Source: Pseudomonadales bacterium
Lineage (GTDB): Bacteria; Pseudomonadota; Gammaproteobacteria; Pseudomonadales; Azotimanducaceae
Reading direction: 5' to 3'
DNA: 64,000 bases
Assembly (NCBI GenBank): GCA_028281885.1
Contig: JANQJA010000020.1
Coordinates: 124,001-188,000 of the forward strand
Within the stretch, counting starts at the first letter, position 1. Every line of letters begins with the position of its first letter. The position numbers and the translations under genes are program-made. Under the pieces are notes generated by a model, which saw nothing but the letters and a program-made list of their open reading frames with translations, ran no database searches and was not told the origin of the DNA. Shown here piece by piece: positions 34,699 to 43,008 of this stretch.

Positions 34699-36057
34699 TT
34701 AAAGTCCCGACTTGTAGCGACGATATTCTTCCCAGAGCTTTTCGCGCAGATCGAGATCGTCTTCTGCCATCGCGGCTTCGCGAAGCTGTTGGGCAACAAT
34801 GTCGTCATCATTGCCCGGGCCAATATCTTCCGGCACGATAGCGACCTGGCTTTCATCGCCCTGGTCCGTTGCCGCGCCAACGGAGTCGACACCATTGGTG
34901 GTTTTCTCATCGTCACGCTCGTCCTCGCGACCTGAACCATCAGGACTGCCGCTTCCGATGACGACCTCGTCCGGCAATACGTCGCCTGCCGCAGGCAGGT
35001 CAGATTCCTCTTCATTGGCACCTGGTTGCAGCACCGTACGTCGCGCCATCAGGATCTTGGTATCAAAGTCTCCCAGGGAGTCTTCCAGTTCCTGCTCAAG
35101 CTCGCCTGTGGCTGCCGGGAGGCCTGCTGCCTCCAGCACATCGAAGTCAGGCAGTCCTTCGACCGCGTCCGTTGCGATCACGATGGCGACATTGGCGTCA
35201 TTGAGGGTGGCTTCGGCCTGGTCATAGACATCGCTGGTCTGGGGGTCGCTGCTACGTGCCGTCAGCAGATCCTGGCCTGCCACGATCACCATGATTCTTG
35301 CCCGGGCGAGCATTTCCTGTGCTCTTGCCATGTCGTCAGTGGACTCGGCACGGGCGACGGCGTCTCCCGCCTGCTGGAGCTGGATGCCAGCCTCGATCAT
35401 CGCCTGCTGGGCCTCCCGGACAGCTTCGCTCAGCTCAGTGTCGCCCGCAGGGGATCTGTCTCCGGCCATGTCAGAACTGCTTGACGCACTATCGGGTGAT
35501 GCTGAGGCGGGTTGGCTGTCTGCAAAGACTAGTTCATCGGAAGCTGAATCGGCGGGTTCCATTTCCGGCATCAGCGGGTCTGGCGCTTCATTGCCAGCCT
35601 TGCCGATCTGTTCCGCCGCCTGGGCAACTTGTTCGCCGGCCTTTTTCAGTTGTTCGCCAGCGGCTTCTCGCTCGCCTGACGATGAGTCGGAGGAAGATTC
35701 AGACGAGTCGGATGATTTTGGGCCCGACTCTTCTCCGGATGCGGGTTTGCCTGATGACATATCAGGCAGTGTGGTTGCCACGGATGGCTGACCTGATGGC
35801 GAAGGCAAGGACGGAGAAGGCATCGACGGCGAGGGCATGGATGGAGAGGGCATCGATGGACCGGGTCTCGACGGACCGGGTGACGGCTGGCTCGGCGAGG
35901 GCGGACCTTGCGACGGGCTCTGTGACGGACTTTGTGATGGGGATGGCGGTCGCTGGGGCTGTTGCTGGGCTTGTTGCTGTGCCGTCTTGCAGCCGCCAAG
36001 TACCAGCAGTGTGGTGACGATACCAGTGCCTAAAACCTGTTTGGCCGAAATCCTCAT
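34699..36057 (-). CDS. Pro/Ser-rich lipoprotein, first gene of the VWA cluster
   Basis: A 452-residue lipoprotein: signal ending LLVLGGC, then Gln- and Pro/Ser-rich low-complexity sequence, an Ser/Glu-rich acidic stretch, a helical middle (EAVREAQQAMIEAGIQLQQ, then DMARAQEMLARARIMV) and an acidic end. ATG 36057 is preceded by CGGAGA. The extended linker could let a lipid-anchored domain span the periplasm or peptidoglycan. It opens the minus-strand operon, 269 bases from the divergent lipoprotein pair, so that gap should hold the promoters for both directions, though I could not pick clear boxes. Confidence 0.72.
   Translation of the reverse strand: MRISAKQVLGTGIVTTLLVLGGCKTAQQQAQQQPQRPPSPSQSPSQSPSQGPPSPSQPSPGPSRPGPSMPSPSMPSPSMPSPSLPSPSGQPSVATTLPDMSSGKPASGEESGPKSSDSSESSSDSSSGEREAAGEQLKKAGEQVAQAAEQIGKAGNEAPDPLMPEMEPADSASDELVFADSQPASASPDSASSSSDMAGDRSPAGDTELSEAVREAQQAMIEAGIQLQQAGDAVARAESTDDMARAQEMLARARIMVIVAGQDLLTARSSDPQTSDVYDQAEATLNDANVAIVIATDAVEGLPDFDVLEAAGLPAATGELEQELEDSLGDFDTKILMARRTVLQPGANEEESDLPAAGDVLPDEVVIGSGSPDGSGREDERDDEKTTNGVDSVGAATDQGDESQVAIVPEDIGPGNDDDIVAQQLREAAMAEDDLDLREKLWEEYRRYKSGL
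35784..35958 (-). repeat. Pro-Ser coding repeat in the lipoprotein
   Basis: Low-complexity coding region with tandem copies of a five-residue unit MPSPS (15 bases each) and earlier PSQSPSQ units. The near-identical nucleotide copies suggest slippage-driven length change. It encodes the linker after the lipid anchor. Confidence 0.75.
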
Positions 36058-36326
36058 GATTTCTCCGGAATCCGCCATCGTCGCGGAATCGTTGGGTGTA
36101 GGCGGAATTGTGTCAGATTCTGCCTGAAGTGTAACTGAACGGGCCGCGCGGGCGTCCTTTCTATTGGACCGGCGGTGGGGCTGGATCGTTCCACGCCTGC
36201 TACCTGGTCTGCTGCGTTGGCAATGACGGCGAGGACCGCAGAGAAGATACCATGTTGCTTTCCGGTCCTGTTTAGGTGAACTATTGACCTTGTCACGGGA
36301 CTAAAGGGTTAAGCGGTATCTCTGAA

Positions 36327-36977
36327 ATGAAGACGAACAGTCTTTGTATTTTGCTCGTGCTCTCCCTGTCGGGATGTACGACCAGTGTCATGGTCGAAGG
36401 TACCGTGCCGACGCCGCTCGTCGCAAAGATGCCAGCGCGGGTTGGTCTTTATTTCTCACCGGACTTCAAATCCTTCAGGCACGAAGAAACCATTGAACAA
36501 CGCGGCTCTTACCAGGTGGATATGGGCCAGCAAAATCTGACGTTCTTCCGTAACCTGATGAAGGCAATGTTCGAATCCACGGTGGAAGTCGATGAGCCGC
36601 TTTTGCCTTCGGAGACGGCGACCGGTATTGATGGTGTGATCGTGCCGGAGATTTTGAAATATGGTTTTCTGACGCCGGCGGTCAGCGGACTCAACTTCTA
36701 TTCGGCGTCTATTCACTATCGGGTCGCACTGTTCGATGTTGCTGGCAACAAGGTCGGAGACTGGACGCTGGTCGGGTATGGCAAGGCCGAAGGTGGAGTA
36801 TTCTCCGGCAGTGACGCACTGCGTGAAGCAACGCTGCTGGCGATAAGAGATGGTGGCGCGCGCATCGCCATTGATCTGCCGCTGGAGCCGGCGGTGGTTG
36901 ACTGGCTGCAACAGGTTGAGGACGCCAGCGCGGTCTCCGGTAGTGCGGCTACGCCTGCCGAGGGAGGCGAATCTTGA
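36327..36977 (+). CDS. Lipoprotein, first of a coupled pair
   Basis: A 216-residue lipoprotein (lipobox SLSGC, Cys17). The mature part alternates beta strands and helices (ARVGLYFSPDFKSF, ETATGIDGVIVPEILKYGF, VALFDVAGNKVGDWTLVGYG) and resembles the group of envelope lipoproteins with an alpha/beta assembly fold, but I name no family. Its stop overlaps the TTG start of the next gene (TTGA, 36974-36977). It is divergent from the VWA-cluster operon, which suggests shared regulation. Confidence 0.72.
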   Translation: MKTNSLCILLVLSLSGCTTSVMVEGTVPTPLVAKMPARVGLYFSPDFKSFRHEETIEQRGSYQVDMGQQNLTFFRNLMKAMFESTVEVDEPLLPSETATGIDGVIVPEILKYGFLTPAVSGLNFYSASIHYRVALFDVAGNKVGDWTLVGYGKAEGGVFSGSDALREATLLAIRDGGARIAIDLPLEPAVVDWLQQVEDASAVSGSAATPAEGGES

Positions 36978-37654
36978 GGCTCTCGATCATGCTGATGATG
37001 GCCGCGCTGGTTTCCGGCTGTGTCTCGTCGCGGATTGAACAGTCCCGCACCGCAACCACCGGTATCGAAACGGATGAGGCAATCGTGCTGTTGGGCCGTG
37101 CCAGCTACAATGACCGGCAGACCGAAGAAAGCTTTACGGACTGTATTGCCGATACGTTGTCAGCGGGTGATGACCCGATCAGGCTGATTCCCCAGGACGA
37201 ATTCAAGGATGAACTTTATCCCTGGTTCGAACCGAGAACTGCGCCGACCAGTGCTGATGAGCTGTCGACGCTGTTTGATCAGCCCGGTGTTCGTGACCGG
37301 ATCGAGGAGGCGCAGGTGCGTTACCTGGCCTGGATCGATGGGGACACCATCATCATCGACCAGGGCGGGAGTTTCAGTTGCACCATATCGTCGTTTGGCG
37401 GCGGCTGTTTCGGCATGAGCTACTGGGAAGAAGACGCCTCCTATGAAGCGTCAATCTGGGACCTGCATAATCTGACCGCCGCCGGGGAAATCAGCGCCGA
37501 TGCCAATGGCACGTCCTATCTTGCCGGTTTGATTCTGCCGATTCCCATCATGGCGCGACCTGGCAATGCGGCCTGCAAGGCGCTTGCCTCGCAGCTGCGT
37601 GAGTTTCTTGTGGGTGATGTCGTCACGACGGGTGACGGGGCAGGAGAAATCTAA
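36974..37654 (+). CDS. Lipoprotein, second of a coupled pair
   Basis: A 226-residue lipoprotein with lipobox LVSGC near residue 16. The best start is a TTG at 36974 because GGGAGG lies six bases upstream; an in-frame ATG at 36989 would shorten the signal peptide. The mature part has a Cys-bearing segment (SFSCTISSFGGGCFGMSYWEED) that could form a disulfide, and a hydrophobic stretch LAGLILPIPIMARPG. The fold pattern (beta strands plus a terminal helix) resembles its upstream partner, though identity is low. Its stop touches the stop of the convergent TPR gene. Confidence 0.7.
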   Translation: MRLSIMLMMAALVSGCVSSRIEQSRTATTGIETDEAIVLLGRASYNDRQTEESFTDCIADTLSAGDDPIRLIPQDEFKDELYPWFEPRTAPTSADELSTLFDQPGVRDRIEEAQVRYLAWIDGDTIIIDQGGSFSCTISSFGGGCFGMSYWEEDASYEASIWDLHNLTAAGEISADANGTSYLAGLILPIPIMARPGNAACKALASQLREFLVGDVVTTGDGAGEI

Positions 37655-39055
37655 TCAGGGTCCCGTTGGGCTCGCTTTCATTGACGCGTCGAAAGTGGGA
37701 TCTCTCGGCCACACCCTGAAGGTCTGGTGCAGACTCATACCTTTTGTCGCCACCGGATCGCCATCAACCATCCTCGGTCGGAATTTGGTTCCCCGGAGCA
37801 CTGACCGCAGTGACGCGAGGTCGCCGTTGGGCACGTTGCTGTCGACGATCTTGATACTGGCTACCCGACCGTTGTCCATGACCTGATATTCGACGTCCGC
37901 ATAAAGGTGTGTGCCTTCTTCCACGGATAGTGGCTGACGATTGATGGCGATGATGCGTACCTCTTCCGGGAATAGCCGCTTCGGCGTGCCGAACAGTTCG
38001 TTACGAGTCCCTTCATAGGCAGGCTCCTGTAGCAGGGCCCAGGCCTCCCGATAGGTCTTTTTGGCACGACCGTCACCGGTAATGGTGTAAATGTCGGCGA
38101 GATCGACCAGCGCTGCGGCCCGATCCGGAATGTCTGTGTCCGGGTTGCTGGTGACGATCCTGGCGGCGCGCTCATGTGCGCTTTCGGCAAATCGTGCGGA
38201 AGAACCCTGCAGGAGTCTGGCACTGGCGAGATCTTTCAGCAGCGGTACCAGGCGGAGATCGTTCTCTCCATACTTTGTCTCGATAATGTCAATAGCCCGT
38301 TCGAACAGGTCGATGGATTCGCGAAACAGTGCAGTCCGGTAGGGCGTCGTAAAGGCTTCGGCCTGGGATTTCATTTCAATGCTGGGGGTGGCGGGCAACA
38401 CGGGGAAGGTGTCTGCACGACTGGCGAAGTACGAGCCAACACTTGCCAGCACGGGAACCAGCCCTTCACTGTCCTCGCCGAGGACCTGCTCGTTGATGCG
38501 CAGGTTGAAGCGTTGCTCCCTGTCTGCCGACAGGATCATTCCCTTCGCGAGGTGAACTGCGGTGAGTTGTTGAATGATCGGAAGTTGCGATTCGTTGTAG
38601 ACCCCCTGCTGGCGATGCGTGATGTGCTGGGCGCGGCGCAGGTCATCCTCCGCTTGTTCCATCGCACCTGAATTGACATTGATGATGGCCCGGGCCACCA
38701 GCAGGTCCACGAGGGTCTCGCTGAATGGTCCGACGTTCTCATCAACCTGGCTGACGGCATCGCTCAGATGCTGAACGGCTTCGTCACTGTTTCCGGCGAG
38801 CGCCTTCATGATGCCCAGGTTGCCGATCAGGATGGGTTTCGCCGGGGAATCGGCCAATCTGGCTGTGAGCGCATTGAGTTGTTCGGTTGCCCGATCCAGG
38901 TTCTGAGTGGACAGGTCACTCAGAATGACGTCGAAGACTTCCTGCTCTGCCTGGGCCAGATCCTGCGGCATCATGATGTAGTCGACCAACAGATCAGTCC
39001 CCCGTGCCGGTCCGATAACCAGCGAGAGGAAGATAAAGGCTGTGCAGCGTCGCAT
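37655..39055 (-). CDS. Exported helical-repeat protein with TonB-C-like end
   Basis: A 466-residue exported protein. A signal peptide (MRRCTAFIFLSLVIGPARG) is followed by about 300 residues of TPR-like helical pairs (EQAEDDLRRAQHITHRQQGV) and a C-terminal segment, VEYQVMDNGRVASIKIVDSN to FRPRMVDGDPVAT, that reads like the TonB C-terminal domain (V-x-x-DG-x-V and F-x-P). It lacks the TonB membrane helix, so it is probably periplasmic. It is a paralogue of the gene upstream, to which it is coupled by an ATGA overlap at 39055. Confidence 0.75.
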   Translation of the reverse strand: MRRCTAFIFLSLVIGPARGTDLLVDYIMMPQDLAQAEQEVFDVILSDLSTQNLDRATEQLNALTARLADSPAKPILIGNLGIMKALAGNSDEAVQHLSDAVSQVDENVGPFSETLVDLLVARAIINVNSGAMEQAEDDLRRAQHITHRQQGVYNESQLPIIQQLTAVHLAKGMILSADREQRFNLRINEQVLGEDSEGLVPVLASVGSYFASRADTFPVLPATPSIEMKSQAEAFTTPYRTALFRESIDLFERAIDIIETKYGENDLRLVPLLKDLASARLLQGSSARFAESAHERAARIVTSNPDTDIPDRAAALVDLADIYTITGDGRAKKTYREAWALLQEPAYEGTRNELFGTPKRLFPEEVRIIAINRQPLSVEEGTHLYADVEYQVMDNGRVASIKIVDSNVPNGDLASLRSVLRGTKFRPRMVDGDPVATKGMSLHQTFRVWPRDPTFDASMKASPTGP

Positions 39056-40347
39056 CAGTGGAAGGTCTGGGTCAGAGTAACGTTTTCTGTTGCAACGGGT
39101 TCGCCGTCCACGATTCGGGGTCGAAAATACGCCTTGTACATCGCCTTGCGTAGCAGTCGCTTCAGTCGATGAGGCGCCTCCCCGATTATTCTTACATCAG
39201 ATGCCCTGCCGTCGGGAGTAACGGTGAACTGCATCTCTACCTCCAGTTTGGCCAGCTTGTCTGCATTGCTGGCAGACACCGGCATGATTTTCCGAAGCTG
39301 TCGCAGGACGAACTGGAAGGGCTGTCCGACCATTGCCCGCACCTTTTCTTCGTCGCGATTGACGTGACTGAGTGGTTCGGTCAGGTGAAACGGACGCGCC
39401 GTGTCAGTCAGTGGTACCAGGAACAGCTGGGGTGTATAGGAAGTCATATTCATTTGTTCAGACCGGCTCACCTGGCGATACCTTGCATAGCCAAATGCAT
39501 CCCGTTCGATTTTGTAGACGCGCCTGCTGGGATGATCGTTGTCTGGCAGAACTTCTGCCATGGCGATCTGCACGGGCTGCTCGAACTGGGCGGCAGCCAT
39601 GTTCGGATCAAGCGCTTCCCAGCTTTGACGATAGGCTTCCCCGGCCCGGGACTTCTTGCCGCTGGCCAGATAAGCATCTCCCAGTGCTGAATAGACAGCG
39701 GCACGTTCATCACCGGGCAGTTCCGGATGGTTTTCAACGATGTCGCTTGCTTGTTCCAATGGTCGATAGCTGCAGCAGATTCGCTGCATGCGCTGGAGCC
39801 GGGCAAGCTCCATCAGGGGAGCAATCAGGCGAACATCCTGATCTTCGCCCTGTTGCTCAATGATGTCGGTAATTCGCTCCAACGACTTTCGGGCATTGGC
39901 GAATTGTCCAGTATCTGCATACCAGCGGCCCATCCGCTCAAGAGAAGGGAGTAACGCCAGACTATCTTCGCCAAGGGACCGCTCCGAGATATAGGCAGAG
40001 AGTTGTTGCTGTTGATCGGCATTCTCGATCTTGTCGAGGGAGACGTAGATCTCGGTCATCAGATCGAGAACTTCAATCTGCCGCAAAGAGTGCACACCTT
40101 CATTCCGGTGGATGATGTGCTGCGCCAGTTTCAGCGACTCTTCTGCCTCGTTAGCATTACCTTCGAGTGTCTGAGTGCGTGCCAGATCGATCAACGGATC
40201 AATTTGATCCGCGTCAAAATTCCGGACCTCGGACGGGGCGACCAATGCGACATCTGAACGCGGATCGGAGACCGTTTCGGCGAAGGATTGGGAGACGCAC
40301 AACAAGGTCAGTGCGACCCCGGTCATTTGTTGTGTGAGTGCGTTCAT
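39055..40347 (-). CDS. Exported helical-repeat protein, paralogue with TonB-C-like end
   Basis: About 430 residues with a signal peptide (MNALTQQMTGVALTLL, cleavage near SFAET), a TPR-like array sharing the EEAEESLKLAQHIIHRNEG-type repeat with its neighbour, and a TonB-C-like end (EMQFTVTPDGRASDVRI, FRPRIVDGEPVAT). I start it at ATG 40347 where the signal begins; the frame opens at 40452. The shared repeat and C-terminal motif show gene duplication. The pair lies between the lipoprotein pair and an M48 protease and is likely involved in envelope maintenance; no activity is evident. Confidence 0.73.
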   Translation of the reverse strand: MNALTQQMTGVALTLLCVSQSFAETVSDPRSDVALVAPSEVRNFDADQIDPLIDLARTQTLEGNANEAEESLKLAQHIIHRNEGVHSLRQIEVLDLMTEIYVSLDKIENADQQQQLSAYISERSLGEDSLALLPSLERMGRWYADTGQFANARKSLERITDIIEQQGEDQDVRLIAPLMELARLQRMQRICCSYRPLEQASDIVENHPELPGDERAAVYSALGDAYLASGKKSRAGEAYRQSWEALDPNMAAAQFEQPVQIAMAEVLPDNDHPSRRVYKIERDAFGYARYRQVSRSEQMNMTSYTPQLFLVPLTDTARPFHLTEPLSHVNRDEEKVRAMVGQPFQFVLRQLRKIMPVSASNADKLAKLEVEMQFTVTPDGRASDVRIIGEAPHRLKRLLRKAMYKAYFRPRIVDGEPVATENVTLTQTFH

Positions 40348-40566
40348 TGTGTGAGAGTTCAACCGATGGCTCGTTGATCTGAGCATTATTAACAAGAGAG
40401 TCGCATCCTGTAAATTGGCCGAAAAATGGCTGCTGGCTGGTATTGAAACCACGGAACATAACGCCGGTGCCGACGGTCAGAGTTGCTGAGGCACGATGTT
40501 GAAACATCTTGTTCACATCACGTTAAGCCGATTTGTGACATCCTCATTTCATCGAGGTGGCAGGGC

Positions 40567-42012
40567 ATGAAACACTGCAACATGAAGATGCTTCATAACG
40601 GTGCACTGGCCATAATCTGGCTGCTGTATGCCGGGTTGTGCTTTGCAATGTCCGAAGAGAAAGAGATTGAACTGGGTGCCGCAGAGCATCAAAAGATCAT
40701 TGCCCAGTACGGCGTCTACCGAAACAAGGAACTGACCGACTATGTCACCCAGGTGGGTCAGCGGGTCGCGAAGGAAAGCAGCCGGCCCGATCTCGAATAC
40801 CACTTCACCGTCCTTGATGACGACATGATTAACGCATTCGCGTTGCCGGGCGGTTATATCTACGTCACTCGCGGCATTCTCACCCACCTCAACTCGGAAG
40901 CTGAGCTGGCAGCAGTCCTCGGTCACGAGATTGCGCATGTTACTGAGAAACACGCAATCCGTAACCAGAATCGCGGCAAGCTGCTTGGTGCGCTGTCGAC
41001 GGTGGCCGCAGTGGTGACCGGGGCGCCGGGCGTGTATGAACTCGGCAATATTTTTGGCGGCGTTCTGCTGACCGGTTACAGCCGTGAGTTTGAACTGGAG
41101 GCAGACCAGGTCGGTGCGCGTTACATGGCCAAAGCAGGCTATACACCCGATGCCATGCTGAACACGATTGAAATCCTGAAGAACAAGGACCGTATCGAGA
41201 TTGAGCAGGCAAGGCTCGAGGACCGCAAACCAAACGTTTATCACGGCTTCCTTTCAACTCACCCGGACAATGACACCCGTTACCGGCAGGTCATCAAGGA
41301 GTCCCAGAGTCTTTTGACTGATCAGCAGCAGTTTCTCGGCGTTGACGAATTCATGGAGAGATTGAACGGAATGGCCTACGGCAGTTCGCGCCAGGCTGGC
41401 ATCGTTAGAGGCAATACGTTTTATCATCCGCGACTGGGAATCAAGATGAATTTCCCTGACAACTGGCGGCTGGAGACGGTTCCCCGGGGGATTCTCATGA
41501 TGTCGCAGAAATCTGATGCAGCGTTTGCGATTTCTACGTCGCGGATGCCGAGCCGACTCGAAGCGAGACAATTTATTACTGAGGGGCTTGGCTATGAACT
41601 GCGCGAGGGGAGGGAGATGACCATCGCTGGTATGCCCGCGTTTATTGGCATCGCGGAACGGGCCCAGTCACCCTATGGCCCCAGACCGGTTCGTCTGGCG
41701 GTGGTGTTCGACACCCGCAAGCGGATTGCTTTCGTGCTGACCGGGGCAGGGCAGTATGACCTGCGCAATATTGCCAACGACCGCGAGTTCATCGCGACGA
41801 TTTTTTCCTTCGACCTGATGGATCGCGAGGATTTCCGCGATGCCCGGGAACCACGATTGCAGATCGTTCGCGCGGAACAGGGAACCACCATGGAATTACT
41901 GGCCGCCGAGTCACCGATTACCAACTATGCGCTCGACAAGCTTAGGGTGATAAATGGCCTGTACCCGACAGGTCAACCGGAGCCGGGACAGCTCATCAAG
42001 ATTGTCGATTGA
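40567..42012 (+). CDS. M48 family periplasmic metalloprotease with LysM-like end
   Basis: A 481-residue exported zinc protease of the BepA/YfgC-like M48 class. A signal peptide precedes the catalytic domain with HEIAH (zinc site and catalytic Glu), the third ligand Glu in EFELEADQVGARYM, and a STHPDND substrate-loop motif. Instead of the TPR tail of BepA, the last 180 residues hold a separate alpha/beta domain and finish with a LysM-like segment (ALDKLRVINGLYPTGQPEPG). ATG 40567 is preceded by GAGGTGGCAGG. It may act in outer-membrane protein quality control. Its end overlaps the convergent oxidoreductase by 17 bases. Confidence 0.9.
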   Translation: MKHCNMKMLHNGALAIIWLLYAGLCFAMSEEKEIELGAAEHQKIIAQYGVYRNKELTDYVTQVGQRVAKESSRPDLEYHFTVLDDDMINAFALPGGYIYVTRGILTHLNSEAELAAVLGHEIAHVTEKHAIRNQNRGKLLGALSTVAAVVTGAPGVYELGNIFGGVLLTGYSREFELEADQVGARYMAKAGYTPDAMLNTIEILKNKDRIEIEQARLEDRKPNVYHGFLSTHPDNDTRYRQVIKESQSLLTDQQQFLGVDEFMERLNGMAYGSSRQAGIVRGNTFYHPRLGIKMNFPDNWRLETVPRGILMMSQKSDAAFAISTSRMPSRLEARQFITEGLGYELREGREMTIAGMPAFIGIAERAQSPYGPRPVRLAVVFDTRKRIAFVLTGAGQYDLRNIANDREFIATIFSFDLMDREDFRDAREPRLQIVRAEQGTTMELLAAESPITNYALDKLRVINGLYPTGQPEPGQLIKIVD

Positions 42013-42931
42013 GTTGTTTGGTGATGTCCGCCAGTTTTTCCAGACAGGCAACGTAGGCTTCCGCTTCCATCCCGGCGATTCTTCCCCTGGCGATCAGGTG
42101 TGTCATGCCGAGTTGTTCGACGTAACCGGCGATCTTGTCGGTGACCTCTGCGGTTGTGCCGACGATGCTGCTGTCTGCCGGGTCATCAGCGCCCCGTGCC
42201 GGGGCCATGGTAGCCGTGAGCTGTTGTTTCACGGTGCGCAGCTGGTGCGGGTCGTCACTGACAAAGACCGTGCGCATGACCGGCACCACCTCGCTGGGGG
42301 GAAATCCGGCGGCTTCTGCATGAGCGCGATGCTCTGCGTAGTTCTGTATTAGCCGGGTGAGCGATTCCATTGGTGACGCGAGGTAGGGCAGCCCAAGCGA
42401 AGCTGCCTGCTTGATCGCCAGTGGACCGAACGCGGCCACCCAGATGGGCGGGTGGGGTTGTTGCACGGGTCTGGGTGCCAGCATGACCGGTTCGCCATTT
42501 TCCAGGTGAGTGACCGGCTGACCTTCCCAGGCGCGAATCATGGTGTTGAGTATGTTATGAAACCGCTTTCGCTTGCTGCGGGCGTCAATCTCAAAAGCGC
42601 GAAACATGGCATCGTGGTTGCCGCGGCCGACGCCCAAAATGACCCGACCGCCTGACAGTTGGTCGAGGACCGCGACCTCTTCAGCGGCCTGCAGTGGATG
42701 GCGAATCGGCAACAGGTACGAGGTTGAGCCCAGCCGGATACGATGGGTGCAGGCGGAGACCGCAGCCAGCAGCATCATCGGTGAGGGGATGCCGCGGGTA
42801 TCGTGAAAATGAAACTCGGGCAGCCAGAATGAATGCAGTCCGAGGGATTCGGCAATGGCGCCCTGTTCGGCGATTTGCTGCGCGTCGATGCTGGAATTGA
42901 GTGACCAGGCAGTTGCAGCGAGTTCTACCAT
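41996..42931 (-). CDS. LLM-class flavin oxidoreductase (second copy type)
   Basis: A 311-residue luciferase-like TIM-barrel protein. Family blocks: SLGLHSFWLPEFHF, HRIRLGSTSYLLPIRHPL, EVAVLDQLSGGRVILGVGRG and PPIWVAAFGPLAIKQAASLG. It belongs to the bacterial-luciferase-like group rather than the F420 type of the first copy, but the cofactor cannot be settled. It is divergent from the thiolase-like gene with a 77-base gap, and such LLM enzymes are often paired with acyl-CoA metabolism, so a joint role is possible. The C-terminal 17 bases overlap the M48 gene in antisense. Confidence 0.88.
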   Translation of the reverse strand: MVELAATAWSLNSSIDAQQIAEQGAIAESLGLHSFWLPEFHFHDTRGIPSPMMLLAAVSACTHRIRLGSTSYLLPIRHPLQAAEEVAVLDQLSGGRVILGVGRGNHDAMFRAFEIDARSKRKRFHNILNTMIRAWEGQPVTHLENGEPVMLAPRPVQQPHPPIWVAAFGPLAIKQAASLGLPYLASPMESLTRLIQNYAEHRAHAEAAGFPPSEVVPVMRTVFVSDDPHQLRTVKQQLTATMAPARGADDPADSSIVGTTAEVTDKIAGYVEQLGMTHLIARGRIAGMEAEAYVACLEKLADITKQLNRQS

Positions 42932-43008
42932 AGGCGGTTCCCCCGTCGATGCAGGTGTCCATCATATAGGGCATTATCCTTAACCGTCAGTGGTCCGGTG
43001 AGAAAGAC

